Below, in pieces: positions 33,861 to 41,513 of a DNA stretch of 57,849 bases. Every line of letters starts with the position of its first letter. Position 1 is the stretch's first letter. Source of the DNA: an uncultured Lachnospiraceae bacterium. Lineage in GTDB: Bacteria > Bacillota > Clostridia > Lachnospirales > Lachnospiraceae. The notes under the pieces are model-generated. The model had not been told where the DNA came from, made no database searches, and saw nothing but the letters and a program-made list of their open reading frames with translations. The stretch is from positions 1 to 57,849 of the forward strand of contig CANQRR010000019.1 in the NCBI GenBank assembly GCA_947626285.1, written 5' to 3'. The position numbers and the translations under genes were made by a program.

Positions 33861-35504
33861 ATGGGTGATTTTATTATTAAAGATGGAATTCTGGAAAAAT
33901 ATGAAGGCTTTGACAGCATGGTTGAAATACCTGCTGGCATTACAAAGATTGGGGAAGAAGCCTTTAGAAAGAATCCTGCAATAGTCAAAGTGATTATCCC
34001 GGAAGGTACAACGCACATTATGCCATGGGCTTTCCGTGATTGTCTCAAATTGAAAGAAGTAATTATTCCGGAAGGAATTGAATCAATAGGTTCCAGGGCA
34101 TTCTATTGGTGTGAATCTTTAGAATCTATTACGATTCCAGATTCTGTAAAATTTATAGGAAGAGCTGCATTTAGTAGCTGTAAATCACTGGAGAAAGTTG
34201 TTATCCTATCAAATAATATCAGAATGATGGAAAAGGGACATTTCAATACAGTATGGTGGGCTGATGGTGTATTCAATGAGAGTTATGGTTTAAAAAGCGC
34301 AGGACCTCTTAACAGCGGTAGCAATATAGAGTTTGTATGGAAGGATTCTATACCGGAACTTGCGTTTTACGCCTCTGCGCTTTCCGAGGTACAAATCCCG
34401 GAAACGATAAAAAGCATTGGTACGCTTGCATTTAAAGGATGCAGAGACGACTTGAACGTGACAATGCCTGGTAAATGCGACTTGGGCATAAAAGTCTTTG
34501 AAAAAGGTGTTAATATAAAACTGTCAACACCTGTTTTATCAAAAGATAAATTACCACGTGGTTTAATTGAGTATATTAATATTGACTTTTTTGAAAAACT
34601 GACGGATGAAGAACTCGCTTGGATTGTGTTATATCAGTCTAAAAAATGGAAGTCCGCTGTTCTGTCATTTGTTAGAGGGCAGAAGGCATTAGACGTACTC
34701 GAAAAATGTTATATAATATTGAAAGATGTGAAAAAGATAACAAATGCGATGGGTACTGTATTGGCTGATATTTTATACAAGGCAAACGTAAATGGCCCAT
34801 GCATTGATGCTGCGGCTGAATTAAAGTCTTTCCTTATTGCAAAACGATGCCATGAAGTTGCGGAATCAATACATATAGAGCAGAAGGCTCCGGAAGCGCA
34901 GGAATTGGAAATCGAAGATAACCGAGATCCTATTGTTCTTTCTGGTGGTTCTAATTGTGGGGATGAGATAGCTTTTGGAAGATATCCGCAGGAAAAATCA
35001 CAGAAGCCGATTCCGATAAAGTGGATAGTTTTAGGTATAGATGGGGATAGAATGTTGGTTATTTCTAAAGCCTGTCTCGCGATACGCCCATACCATGAAA
35101 TAAGGAAAAAGGTATCGTGGACTAAATGCGATTTGCGTAAGTGGCTGAACGTGGATTTTCTACAAGCGGCTTTTACTGATCAGGAACAAAAACTGATTGC
35201 GGGAGTACGAGACGATAAAGTATCCCTTCTGACACTGAAGGAAATCAATACTTACGTTACGGATATTAACATGTTAATATCCAGGCACACAGAATATACA
35301 TGTATGGATAATCCGGATGAGTCGCCAGATTCGCTTTGCTCGTGGTGGCTTTGCATGCCGATAGGAAGTGAAGCAAAAGCACCTTATGTAGCGGGGTTCG
35401 ATCCAGAATATTGTGATTGTGACATTCCACAGATAGTGAAATATTGCGTTCCAGTAAATCAGATGTTGGCAGTAAGGCCGACATTATGGCTGAATATGGG
35501 ATGA
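33861..35504 (+). CDS. Leucine-rich-repeat (BspA-type) protein with a DUF6273 C-terminal domain
   Basis: A 547-residue protein. Residues about 5-135 are BspA-like LRR units (GITKIGEEAF, IPEGTTHIMPWAF, LKEVIIPEGIESIGSRAF, LESITIPDSVKFIGRAAF), with a further unit near 180. A helical middle of about 150 residues follows. The last 180 residues match DUF6273: AFGRYPQEKSQKPIPIKWIV, LRKWLNVDFLQAAF, and a PTLWLNM ending. AAAGGAGCAGGT sets the ATG at 33861. There is no signal peptide, unlike surface BspA proteins, so it is probably cytoplasmic. It lies between the RM genes and the Mre11-Rad50-like pair and is AT-richer than both. Function is unknown. Confidence 0.75.
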   Translation: MGDFIIKDGILEKYEGFDSMVEIPAGITKIGEEAFRKNPAIVKVIIPEGTTHIMPWAFRDCLKLKEVIIPEGIESIGSRAFYWCESLESITIPDSVKFIGRAAFSSCKSLEKVVILSNNIRMMEKGHFNTVWWADGVFNESYGLKSAGPLNSGSNIEFVWKDSIPELAFYASALSEVQIPETIKSIGTLAFKGCRDDLNVTMPGKCDLGIKVFEKGVNIKLSTPVLSKDKLPRGLIEYINIDFFEKLTDEELAWIVLYQSKKWKSAVLSFVRGQKALDVLEKCYIILKDVKKITNAMGTVLADILYKANVNGPCIDAAAELKSFLIAKRCHEVAESIHIEQKAPEAQELEIEDNRDPIVLSGGSNCGDEIAFGRYPQEKSQKPIPIKWIVLGIDGDRMLVISKACLAIRPYHEIRKKVSWTKCDLRKWLNVDFLQAAFTDQEQKLIAGVRDDKVSLLTLKEINTYVTDINMLISRHTEYTCMDNPDESPDSLCSWWLCMPIGSEAKAPYVAGFDPEYCDCDIPQIVKYCVPVNQMLAVRPTLWLNMG

Positions 35505-35551
35505 TAATAATAAAATAAACGATTGATAAGTTTTTGGAGGCAGGTGATAAC

Positions 35552-35671
35552 ATGATTTCTTTAAAGGCGCGGTAAAGGATCGAGGGTGTTTTGGAACTGG
35601 AATTAGTATTACTAAGCTGGCTATCACAAAGTGATAGCATTCAAAAGGCAGAAGTTTCGGAGGAAAATTAA
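35552..35671 (+). other. Possible small disrupted ORF and hairpin before the SbcD-like gene
   Basis: A good site (GGAGGCAGGTGATAAC) precedes ATG at 35552, which encodes MISLKAR and a stop. The same frame then stays open for 31 codons and ends with TAA touching the next ATG (35672). A perfect hairpin, GCTATCAC-AAA-GTGATAGC, lies at 35620-35638. It could be a nonsense-disrupted mini-gene or simply leader sequence. Confidence 0.3.
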
Positions 35672-36802
35672 ATGATCAGGATATTTTTGACGGGAGATAA
35701 TCATATTGGGTTAATGTACGAGAGATATGAACAACCAGAAATCCTTCGTGAAAAAAGGATCACAGCCTTTGAAGGGATGGTTCAGACCGCTAACAAAGAG
35801 AACTGCGATTTATTTGTGATCGCCGGGGATCTCTTTCATAAGACGTCGCGTATAACTAGGAAAACCATACAGCGGATTATGGATATTTTATCGAAATTCA
35901 AAGGAGTTGTGACAGTCCTGCCTGGCAATCATGACTTTTATGAAGACGATGTTGAGGTCTGGCAGTATTTTAAAGGTCTGTTGCCGTCCTATGATAATAT
36001 TAAACTCCTCACGGAGTATAAACCCTACAGGCTTACCTGTGGGGAAAATGAGGTAGTCCTTTATCCGGCATTATGCCGCTCACCTCATTCCGAACCAGGT
36101 GAAAACAATCTGGCTTGGTTAAAAAAGGAGCCAATTACTTCCAACAGTGTCTACCGCGTTGGTATCGCTCATGGAGCCGTGGAAGGAGAGACTATTGATA
36201 ACGAAGGCTCTTATTTTCTTATGAAACGGGAGGAACTGGAAGAGATCCCGGTAGATGTATGGCTTATAGGACATACCCATGTTCCGTTTCCACAGAACTT
36301 GAATGAGACGGCGTATACAGTCAGCGGGCGTATATTTAATGCAGGCACCCATGTACAGACGGATGTCTCCTGCAACACCGACGGGGAGTGCTTTATCATT
36401 CAGATTGATGAGGATAAAATCGTGCGGGCAAAGAAATACCAGTCTGGGAATGTCTGCTTCTGCCGGATGATGCTGACTCTTACTGCTGGACAGTTTGAGA
36501 ATCAGGTCAGAGAGGCGCTGAGCGGTCTTGCGAAGGATTCCGTTGTGGATGTTATCCTAAAAGGTGCGGTGTCAGCGGAAGAATATGAAAGCCGTCACGG
36601 TATAATGGAGAGCGTCCTTGCCGGATTTATCGAAGGAAGCTACCACGATTCCGACCTCAGTATACTGATAACAAAGGAGCAGGTCGATGCAGAGTTTCCG
36701 GAAACGTCCTTTGCTGCGGGATTTTTAAATGCGCTTCTTGTCGACCCAAAAGAAGCACAGCTTGCGTATGAACTGGTGAAATTGCTGAAAGGAGAGAAAT
36801 AA
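35672..36802 (+). CDS. Mre11/SbcD-like metallophosphatase (DNA exonuclease subunit)
   Basis: A 376-residue calcineurin-like phosphoesterase with the DNA-repair nuclease motif set: GDNHIG at 8-13, GDLFH at 52-56, GNHD at 85-88, GIAHG at 164-168 and GHTHVP at 200-205. All metal ligands are present. The C-terminal part (about 270-376) is a cap that would contact its ATPase. GGAGG precedes the ATG. The Rad50-like gene starts one base after its stop, giving an Mre11-Rad50/SbcCD-type or YhaO/YhaN-type pair. Such pairs trim DNA ends; in this island a role on cleaved or unusual foreign DNA ends is likely but unproven. Confidence 0.85.
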   Translation: MIRIFLTGDNHIGLMYERYEQPEILREKRITAFEGMVQTANKENCDLFVIAGDLFHKTSRITRKTIQRIMDILSKFKGVVTVLPGNHDFYEDDVEVWQYFKGLLPSYDNIKLLTEYKPYRLTCGENEVVLYPALCRSPHSEPGENNLAWLKKEPITSNSVYRVGIAHGAVEGETIDNEGSYFLMKREELEEIPVDVWLIGHTHVPFPQNLNETAYTVSGRIFNAGTHVQTDVSCNTDGECFIIQIDEDKIVRAKKYQSGNVCFCRMMLTLTAGQFENQVREALSGLAKDSVVDVILKGAVSAEEYESRHGIMESVLAGFIEGSYHDSDLSILITKEQVDAEFPETSFAAGFLNALLVDPKEAQLAYELVKLLKGEK

Positions 36803-36803
36803 G

Positions 36804-39185
36804 ATGAAGATTACCCATGTGTCCTGTGAACAGTTTGCCGGAGTTCGCGATTTGGATATTTCGCTTAAGGATGGAATCAATGTGATTTATGGAAAGAATG
36901 AAAGCGGCAAAAGCACATTTGTAAACCTGATTAGCCGGACATTCTTCCAGGATGTCAAGAAAGACGATAAAACGGTAAAGGGAAAGGATTTTAAAAAATC
37001 ATTTTTCACAGCTCCCAAAAAAGGAAATACAGCAAAAACAGACTCCATAGATGGGAAGATTATGTTCGAAACGGAGAAAGGGACATACACGCTCACGAAG
37101 GAATGGGGAGCCAGCTCTCGCTGCACACTTAAGACGCCAGATGACATGTTTCGTGACAGCAAATTGATCGAAGATACTTTAAAAGATACATTGGCCTATG
37201 GGGAAGGGGTATATGCCAATATGCTGCTTTCTTCCCAGAGGAACGCTGATGCGTCCTTGCAGACCATTCTGGATTCATCTAAAGCAAACGCGACGAAAAA
37301 CGAGATTGCGGACGCTGTGTCGCAGGCTTTCATCGAAAGCGCTGGTGTTTCCGTAGACGCCGTGGAGCAGAAGATACAGGAAAAAATTTATGAGATTGGA
37401 GGAAAATACTGGGATTTTGAGCGTGAGGCTCCGATTCAACAACAGAACAATGAGCGTAGAGAAAAAGGAATTGGACAGATTCTGAAGGCGTATTATAAGC
37501 TGGAAGATGCGAAAAAAGTCCTCTCAGAGATATCTGATCTTGAACGCAATGCGGCACAGGCCGCGGCTGAGTATGATGAAAAGGATAACGATTTTCTCGC
37601 GGCGGAAGAAGAGTTAAATAAATTTCGGACTTATGAAAGTCTCCTGACTGCCCGGGAAAATAGCAAGAAAGAAATTAAGCATTTAGAAGGAGAGATCCGG
37701 AAGGCTAAAGAAGTGCTTTCGCAGTGGCCAATCCTGATCTCTGACATTAAGAATGTTGAGAACTTGGAAAAAGAGCAGGAGGATCGACAAGCGTATGATA
37801 CTTACAGCGCCGCGAAAAAATTGCATAATGAGATTATGAGGGGAAAGGATAAGCTTTCTTTTATCCTCTGTCCGGAAGAAAAAGAAGTAAAGGATGTCGA
37901 GAAAGCTGAGAGGCGCAAAAAAGATCTCGACAGCGAGCTCCGGGGGATGAACTTAAATGCATCGGTCAGGATGTTGGGTGAAAACTGTGTTGAAGTGCAT
38001 TCCATCCGGACCGGGGAGGAGATTCCGGTCTCTGATACGATCACTATCACAGAAGCAGTCAGAATCACAGTTCCGGGCGTTATGGAGATGGAACTGGCGC
38101 CGGCGAATGTAGATGTGGCTGATGTCAAAGAGCAGATGGCAGAGAATCAAAAATTGATTGAAGAGGTTTTTGCAAAGTACAAGGTTCAAAGTAAGGAAGA
38201 GTTGGATGAATTAAGAGATACATCAAAGCAAATTCAGACAGAGGTTTCAAATGCGGAATATAAGTGGGAAACGCGGTTTGGAGATCGTACATTCGAGGAG
38301 ATAGAGGAGACAGTGAAGAATATCCCTTCTAAGCTTCGTGATAAAGAGGAGATAGAGGCCGATATTATTGCCGTCTGCGGTTATAAAAAGATAGAGGAGT
38401 TTAAAGGCGCCGTTAAAAACAGTTTGGAAATATATAAACACGATTACATAAGCGTTTCGGAACTGAATGCGAAAATATCTGATCTTCGGAAAGAACTGGA
38501 CAAGGCTAAGAAAACGTTGTTTTCCGCGCAGGACATTCCGGAAGAATATAACAGCATCACCGATCCGGAAGCACATCTTCACAGGCTGGAGAATGACTAT
38601 CAAAAAGCGCGGGAAATCAGGGATAAGGCTCTGGAAACCAAGGCAGGAAAGATTCGTGACCTGGAGAATAGGAGTGACAGTGACCCTTCCTATGATGTGG
38701 AGAAAGCGGAACAAGAGTTTAATGAGCAGAAGGCGCTGCTTAAGCACTGGAAGCATATCGAAGAAGTCTTTGAAAAGGAAAAGGAGAAGATTCAAGACAA
38801 TCCGTTTTTTGATCTGGCGGAGAATTTTGCCCGTTGCCTTGCCATAATCACGAACGGCAGAGTGGTTTCCGAGTTCCCGGAAGCGGATAAGCTGAACATG
38901 AATCTGTACAGCGCCAATCGTCTGGTTGATTACGGTCAACTGTCAGAGGGGACAAAGGAAACCGTTTCGCTGGCATTCCGTATGGCGGTGCTTGATCATC
39001 TCTTCCCGGAGGGCGGAGGTGTTACCGTGCTTGATGATCCGTTTGCCAATATGGATGCTGAACGAACGGCCCAGGCCGTGGAGTTGGTAAAGGATTGTGC
39101 CAAACGGCATCAGGTGATATTTCTGACCTGTAAGGAAGACTATCGTTCCATGTTTAACGGTAATTATATTGAGTTGGATTCATAG
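36804..39185 (+). CDS. Rad50/SbcC-like ATPase without a CxxC zinc hook
   Basis: A 793-residue ABC-type DNA-repair ATPase. Walker A GKNESGKST is at 30-38, the Q-loop region follows, the ABC signature YGQLSEGTKETVSLAFRMAV is near residues 710-730 and Walker B GGVTVLDDPFANMDAERT near 740-756. The coiled coils (about 210-320 and 450-650) are short for SbcC. The apex has no CxxC. Instead a compact beta-rich stretch (about 355-440, HSIRTGEEIPVSDTITITEA) separates the arms, as in YhaN-like relatives. AAAGGAGAG precedes the ATG. It is co-transcribed with the metallophosphatase. Confidence 0.85.
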   Translation: MKITHVSCEQFAGVRDLDISLKDGINVIYGKNESGKSTFVNLISRTFFQDVKKDDKTVKGKDFKKSFFTAPKKGNTAKTDSIDGKIMFETEKGTYTLTKEWGASSRCTLKTPDDMFRDSKLIEDTLKDTLAYGEGVYANMLLSSQRNADASLQTILDSSKANATKNEIADAVSQAFIESAGVSVDAVEQKIQEKIYEIGGKYWDFEREAPIQQQNNERREKGIGQILKAYYKLEDAKKVLSEISDLERNAAQAAAEYDEKDNDFLAAEEELNKFRTYESLLTARENSKKEIKHLEGEIRKAKEVLSQWPILISDIKNVENLEKEQEDRQAYDTYSAAKKLHNEIMRGKDKLSFILCPEEKEVKDVEKAERRKKDLDSELRGMNLNASVRMLGENCVEVHSIRTGEEIPVSDTITITEAVRITVPGVMEMELAPANVDVADVKEQMAENQKLIEEVFAKYKVQSKEELDELRDTSKQIQTEVSNAEYKWETRFGDRTFEEIEETVKNIPSKLRDKEEIEADIIAVCGYKKIEEFKGAVKNSLEIYKHDYISVSELNAKISDLRKELDKAKKTLFSAQDIPEEYNSITDPEAHLHRLENDYQKAREIRDKALETKAGKIRDLENRSDSDPSYDVEKAEQEFNEQKALLKHWKHIEEVFEKEKEKIQDNPFFDLAENFARCLAIITNGRVVSEFPEADKLNMNLYSANRLVDYGQLSEGTKETVSLAFRMAVLDHLFPEGGGVTVLDDPFANMDAERTAQAVELVKDCAKRHQVIFLTCKEDYRSMFNGNYIELDS

Positions 39186-39326
39186 AAGAGGTAAGCAAGT
39201 GTCCGCAATGGCAGGCTGAAACATTCACCAATTGACAGTTCTGGAAACTTTATCAGAAACTGAGATATGCTTGAAGTGATTGGATATTATGGTTCCAAAG
39301 GAAAGCTGGTATGGGAGGAAATTATC

Positions 39327-39521
39327 ATGGATGAAGAAATTATGATTGATATCGAGCAGTTGAGGGAGGATCTAAAACAGGAGGCTTTAGGTGCGTTCTT
39401 CGGAGGCGGTTTTGGCGGAGCGTTGATAGAAGCTTCGGATATCGACCAGGCATCGGACCAGGAGTTGGTGGATATGGCAGAAAGACAGGGCATTGATTTG
39501 AGAGATTATCGGATGGAGTAA
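39327..39521 (+). CDS. Small conserved-looking acidic protein
   Basis: A 64-residue acidic protein: IDIEQLREDLKQEALGAFFG, a glycine-rich turn, then IEASDIDQASDQELVDMAER and GIDLRDYRME. The layout (short helix, Gly-rich turn, ASDEEL helix, DLxxY end) resembles small proteins I know from Lachnospiraceae accessory regions, but I can assign no function. GGGAGGA lies 7 bases before the ATG at 39327; a longer frame from 39267 has no ribosome site. Confidence 0.65.
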   Translation: MDEEIMIDIEQLREDLKQEALGAFFGGGFGGALIEASDIDQASDQELVDMAERQGIDLRDYRME

Positions 39522-39603
39522 GGCGGATCCGGGAAGCGGTCGAAGTCGGCATGGAGCAAGCATAGGGTATATTTCTGCAAAAAATCAGAATGGAGGATGA
39601 ACA

Positions 39604-40299
39604 ATGTCATTTTGGGATTTTGCGAATCTTGGAGCATCCTGTGAAGAACGGGACAGGGAATATGTAAAGCAGTTGCTGGAATGCTATGGCGTTGACTTTG
39701 GATCGATCTATGAGTCGCAGACAGGTTATATCTCAGACAAATATCGGCCGGATATTGAGGGTACGACTAAACGGAAGAGCCTCGAAGTTTTGGGGCTGTA
39801 CCTGCTTGCCAATACGCTATTCAGCGATGTTACGATCTATTATGCCGAAGAATACGGAAATAACACCAGCGATGATTATAATCGGCGGGAGAAGATATAC
39901 AATCCGAAGACAAAGAAAGTGACGATTGGAGAAGCCGGGTATTGCTATGGGACGTCTGAGATTTTTGGGCTGAATATGTACACGGTTTTGCAGGAGCAGA
40001 TTGAGAAAGCTGCCTTGGAAAAAGGTATACCTGTCAAGTGGAACATAGACATGTTTCCGGCGACAGAGAAGTTTGAAGCTTTTTGTGGCGAATATATCAG
40101 TAGCATAGGTGGTCTGAGTCAGGCCGGAAGACGAAAGAGAGAGGAAGAGATTCCTGTCGGGAAGGTCAGCACCTCCCTGATAAGGCGCATCCTGACAAAG
40201 GCTTCTCGGTCCGGGTATACCAAGCTGGCAGATATGATAAACGAAAAGTTAGAACTTCCGCCTGTAGCGAAAAGGAAAAGCAAGAAAGACATTGGATAA
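39604..40299 (+). CDS. Hypothetical protein
   Basis: A 231-residue soluble protein that I do not recognise. It has no signal peptide or membrane segment. It begins MSFWDFANLGASCEERDREY, has a Tyr-rich middle (YLLANTLFSDVTIYYAEEYG), and a basic Ser/Lys-rich C-terminus (SLIRRILTKASRSGYTKLAD, then KRKSKKD) that could bind nucleic acid. GGAGGATGAACA precedes the ATG. It follows the Rad50-like operon and the 64-residue gene in the same orientation, so it may belong to the same accessory module. Confidence 0.6.
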   Translation: MSFWDFANLGASCEERDREYVKQLLECYGVDFGSIYESQTGYISDKYRPDIEGTTKRKSLEVLGLYLLANTLFSDVTIYYAEEYGNNTSDDYNRREKIYNPKTKKVTIGEAGYCYGTSEIFGLNMYTVLQEQIEKAALEKGIPVKWNIDMFPATEKFEAFCGEYISSIGGLSQAGRRKREEEIPVGKVSTSLIRRILTKASRSGYTKLADMINEKLELPPVAKRKSKKDIG

Positions 40300-40375
40300 G
40301 CTGTCCGAATTTGCAGCAGTGTAAAAGAAGGGAGTAACGTTGAATACTTACACTCATGGAGGCGAGGATTGAATT

Positions 40376-41032
40376 ATGAAAAAAGGCGCATATTTTTTTG
40401 CGGTATTTGTGCTTGTTCTGGTGGCAGCAACGATTTTCTTCATGACATCAAAAAGCATGCAGTGTAGTTATCCGGGTTGTGATAAACGGCGGGAGAGCGA
40501 CAGTGAGTACTGCCAAGAGCACAAGCCGGACAGTGAAGAAGAGGAAAACAAAGAGGAAGAAAGTAAAAAGGAAGAAAGCGAAATCGCTTCAGCGGTTTCT
40601 TCCACGGAGACGGAATCCGTTTTGTGCGAGAGCCCGCAATGTACGAATGTAAGGAAAGAAGGGAGCAAATATTGCGACATTCATACTTGTCATAAAGTCG
40701 GCTGCAACGACGGCGCTTTGACCGGCGGGAAATTCTGCTATACGCATACCTGTCGTCAGACCGGGTGCTTCAATGTGATCATTAGCGGCTCATACTGTGG
40801 TGAGCATTTCCCCAAAAGCCCCGTCAAAAGGACATATTCCGGCAGTACAGGATGGAAAAGCAATTCATCCGGCAAGAGTTCATCCGGTAAAAAATCTTCC
40901 GACACGAAACGGGAAGACCCGTATCACGCGCGTGATTACGGCGATGTGGAAGACTTCTATTATGACTATTTTGACGACTTCGAAAGTTTTGATGACGCGG
41001 AGACCTATTTTGAGGATGTACGGGAAGAATGA
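40376..41032 (+). CDS. Membrane-anchored protein with repeated Cys/His zinc-binding-like units
   Basis: A 218-residue protein with a single N-terminal membrane helix (about 5-25), then four short Cys/His units of the form C-x4-C ... YC-x2-H: CSYPGC...EYCQEH, CESPQC...KYCDIH, CHKVGC...FCYTH and CRQTGC...YCGEH. An acidic, Glu/Lys-rich linker separates unit 1 from unit 2. The C-terminus is Ser/Lys-rich, then strongly acidic and Tyr-rich (DYGDVEDFYYDYFDDFESFD). The units look like structural zinc sites facing away from the cytoplasm. GGAGGCGAGG precedes the start. Function is unknown. Confidence 0.65.
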   Translation: MKKGAYFFAVFVLVLVAATIFFMTSKSMQCSYPGCDKRRESDSEYCQEHKPDSEEEENKEEESKKEESEIASAVSSTETESVLCESPQCTNVRKEGSKYCDIHTCHKVGCNDGALTGGKFCYTHTCRQTGCFNVIISGSYCGEHFPKSPVKRTYSGSTGWKSNSSGKSSSGKKSSDTKREDPYHARDYGDVEDFYYDYFDDFESFDDAETYFEDVREE

Positions 41033-41080
41033 AATGCCAAAAGCTTTAGCTGAAGATCTGGCTTTTACACAGAAAGATAA

Positions 41081-41183
41081 GGTTTCATTACAACAATGCC
41101 GCAGAAGTCCCGGGAATCCGGCTCAGCGGCATTTGACATTATAAGAGAAAGACCGATTAACGCTAACAAGAGGCGAGGGCAAA
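41081..41183 (+). repeat. Dispersed hairpin repeat copy B with a decayed CIRCE-like element
   Basis: TTTCATTACAACAATGCCGC starts a unit shared with 42623-42692 and, more loosely, 27740-27800. Its core GCCGCAGAAGTCCCGG / CCGGCTCAGCGGC folds into a hairpin, and TTTGACATTATAAGA follows. Here and in the middle copy (27806) it is joined to TTAACGCTAACAA and a GAGG-CGAG arm resembling a broken CIRCE (41157-41183). Confidence 0.75.
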
Positions 41184-41220
41184 TTATTCCCCCAATTTTT
41201 TGAGATCCTTGTTTTTCGGA

Positions 41221-41291
41221 CTTCACAGCGTTTGCAGTTTTTCATTTTCTCCGTTTTTGTGGCTTACTACAGCAATTTTACACCAATTGCG
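41221..41291 (+). repeat. Right direct repeat of the restriction-modification island
   Basis: CTTCACAGCGTTTGCAG through TTTACACCAATTGCGGG matches 27289-27359 in the same orientation with only scattered mismatches. The degenerate CIRCE-like element just before it keeps the same order as at the left end, so the homology covers about 135 bases. Confidence 0.8.
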
Positions 41292-41377
41292 GGTTTTTTA
41301 CTACCTCAATCCATTCGCGAACCCTTGAGTAAATTACATTTTAGTGATATATTATTAGCAGTTTAAGAGGTGCAGAC

Positions 41378-41484
41378 ATGACTGTTAGCTATAAAAAGTA
41401 TTTCATTTGATGATAGAGAAGAATATTCGCCATGCCTTGAACTGTCACGTAGAGGACATTTTAGAATTCACAGACAAACAATAG
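41378..41484 (+). pseudogene. Internally deleted XRE family regulator remnant
   Basis: AGAGGTG precedes an ATG at 41378 that encodes MTVSYKKYFI and stops. In a shifted frame the DNA then encodes IRHALNCHVEDILEFTDKQ and stops at 41484. These are the start (MxxSYKKLxxLL) and the end (ALNCxVxDILEF) of a common Firmicute XRE/Cro-type regulator. The helix-turn-helix between them is missing. With the decayed repeats from 41081 to 41291 it fills the gap before the DUF1016 gene. Confidence 0.75.
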
Positions 41485-41513
41485 ACTGTGGAACGAATTG
41501 AAAGGATGCTTTT

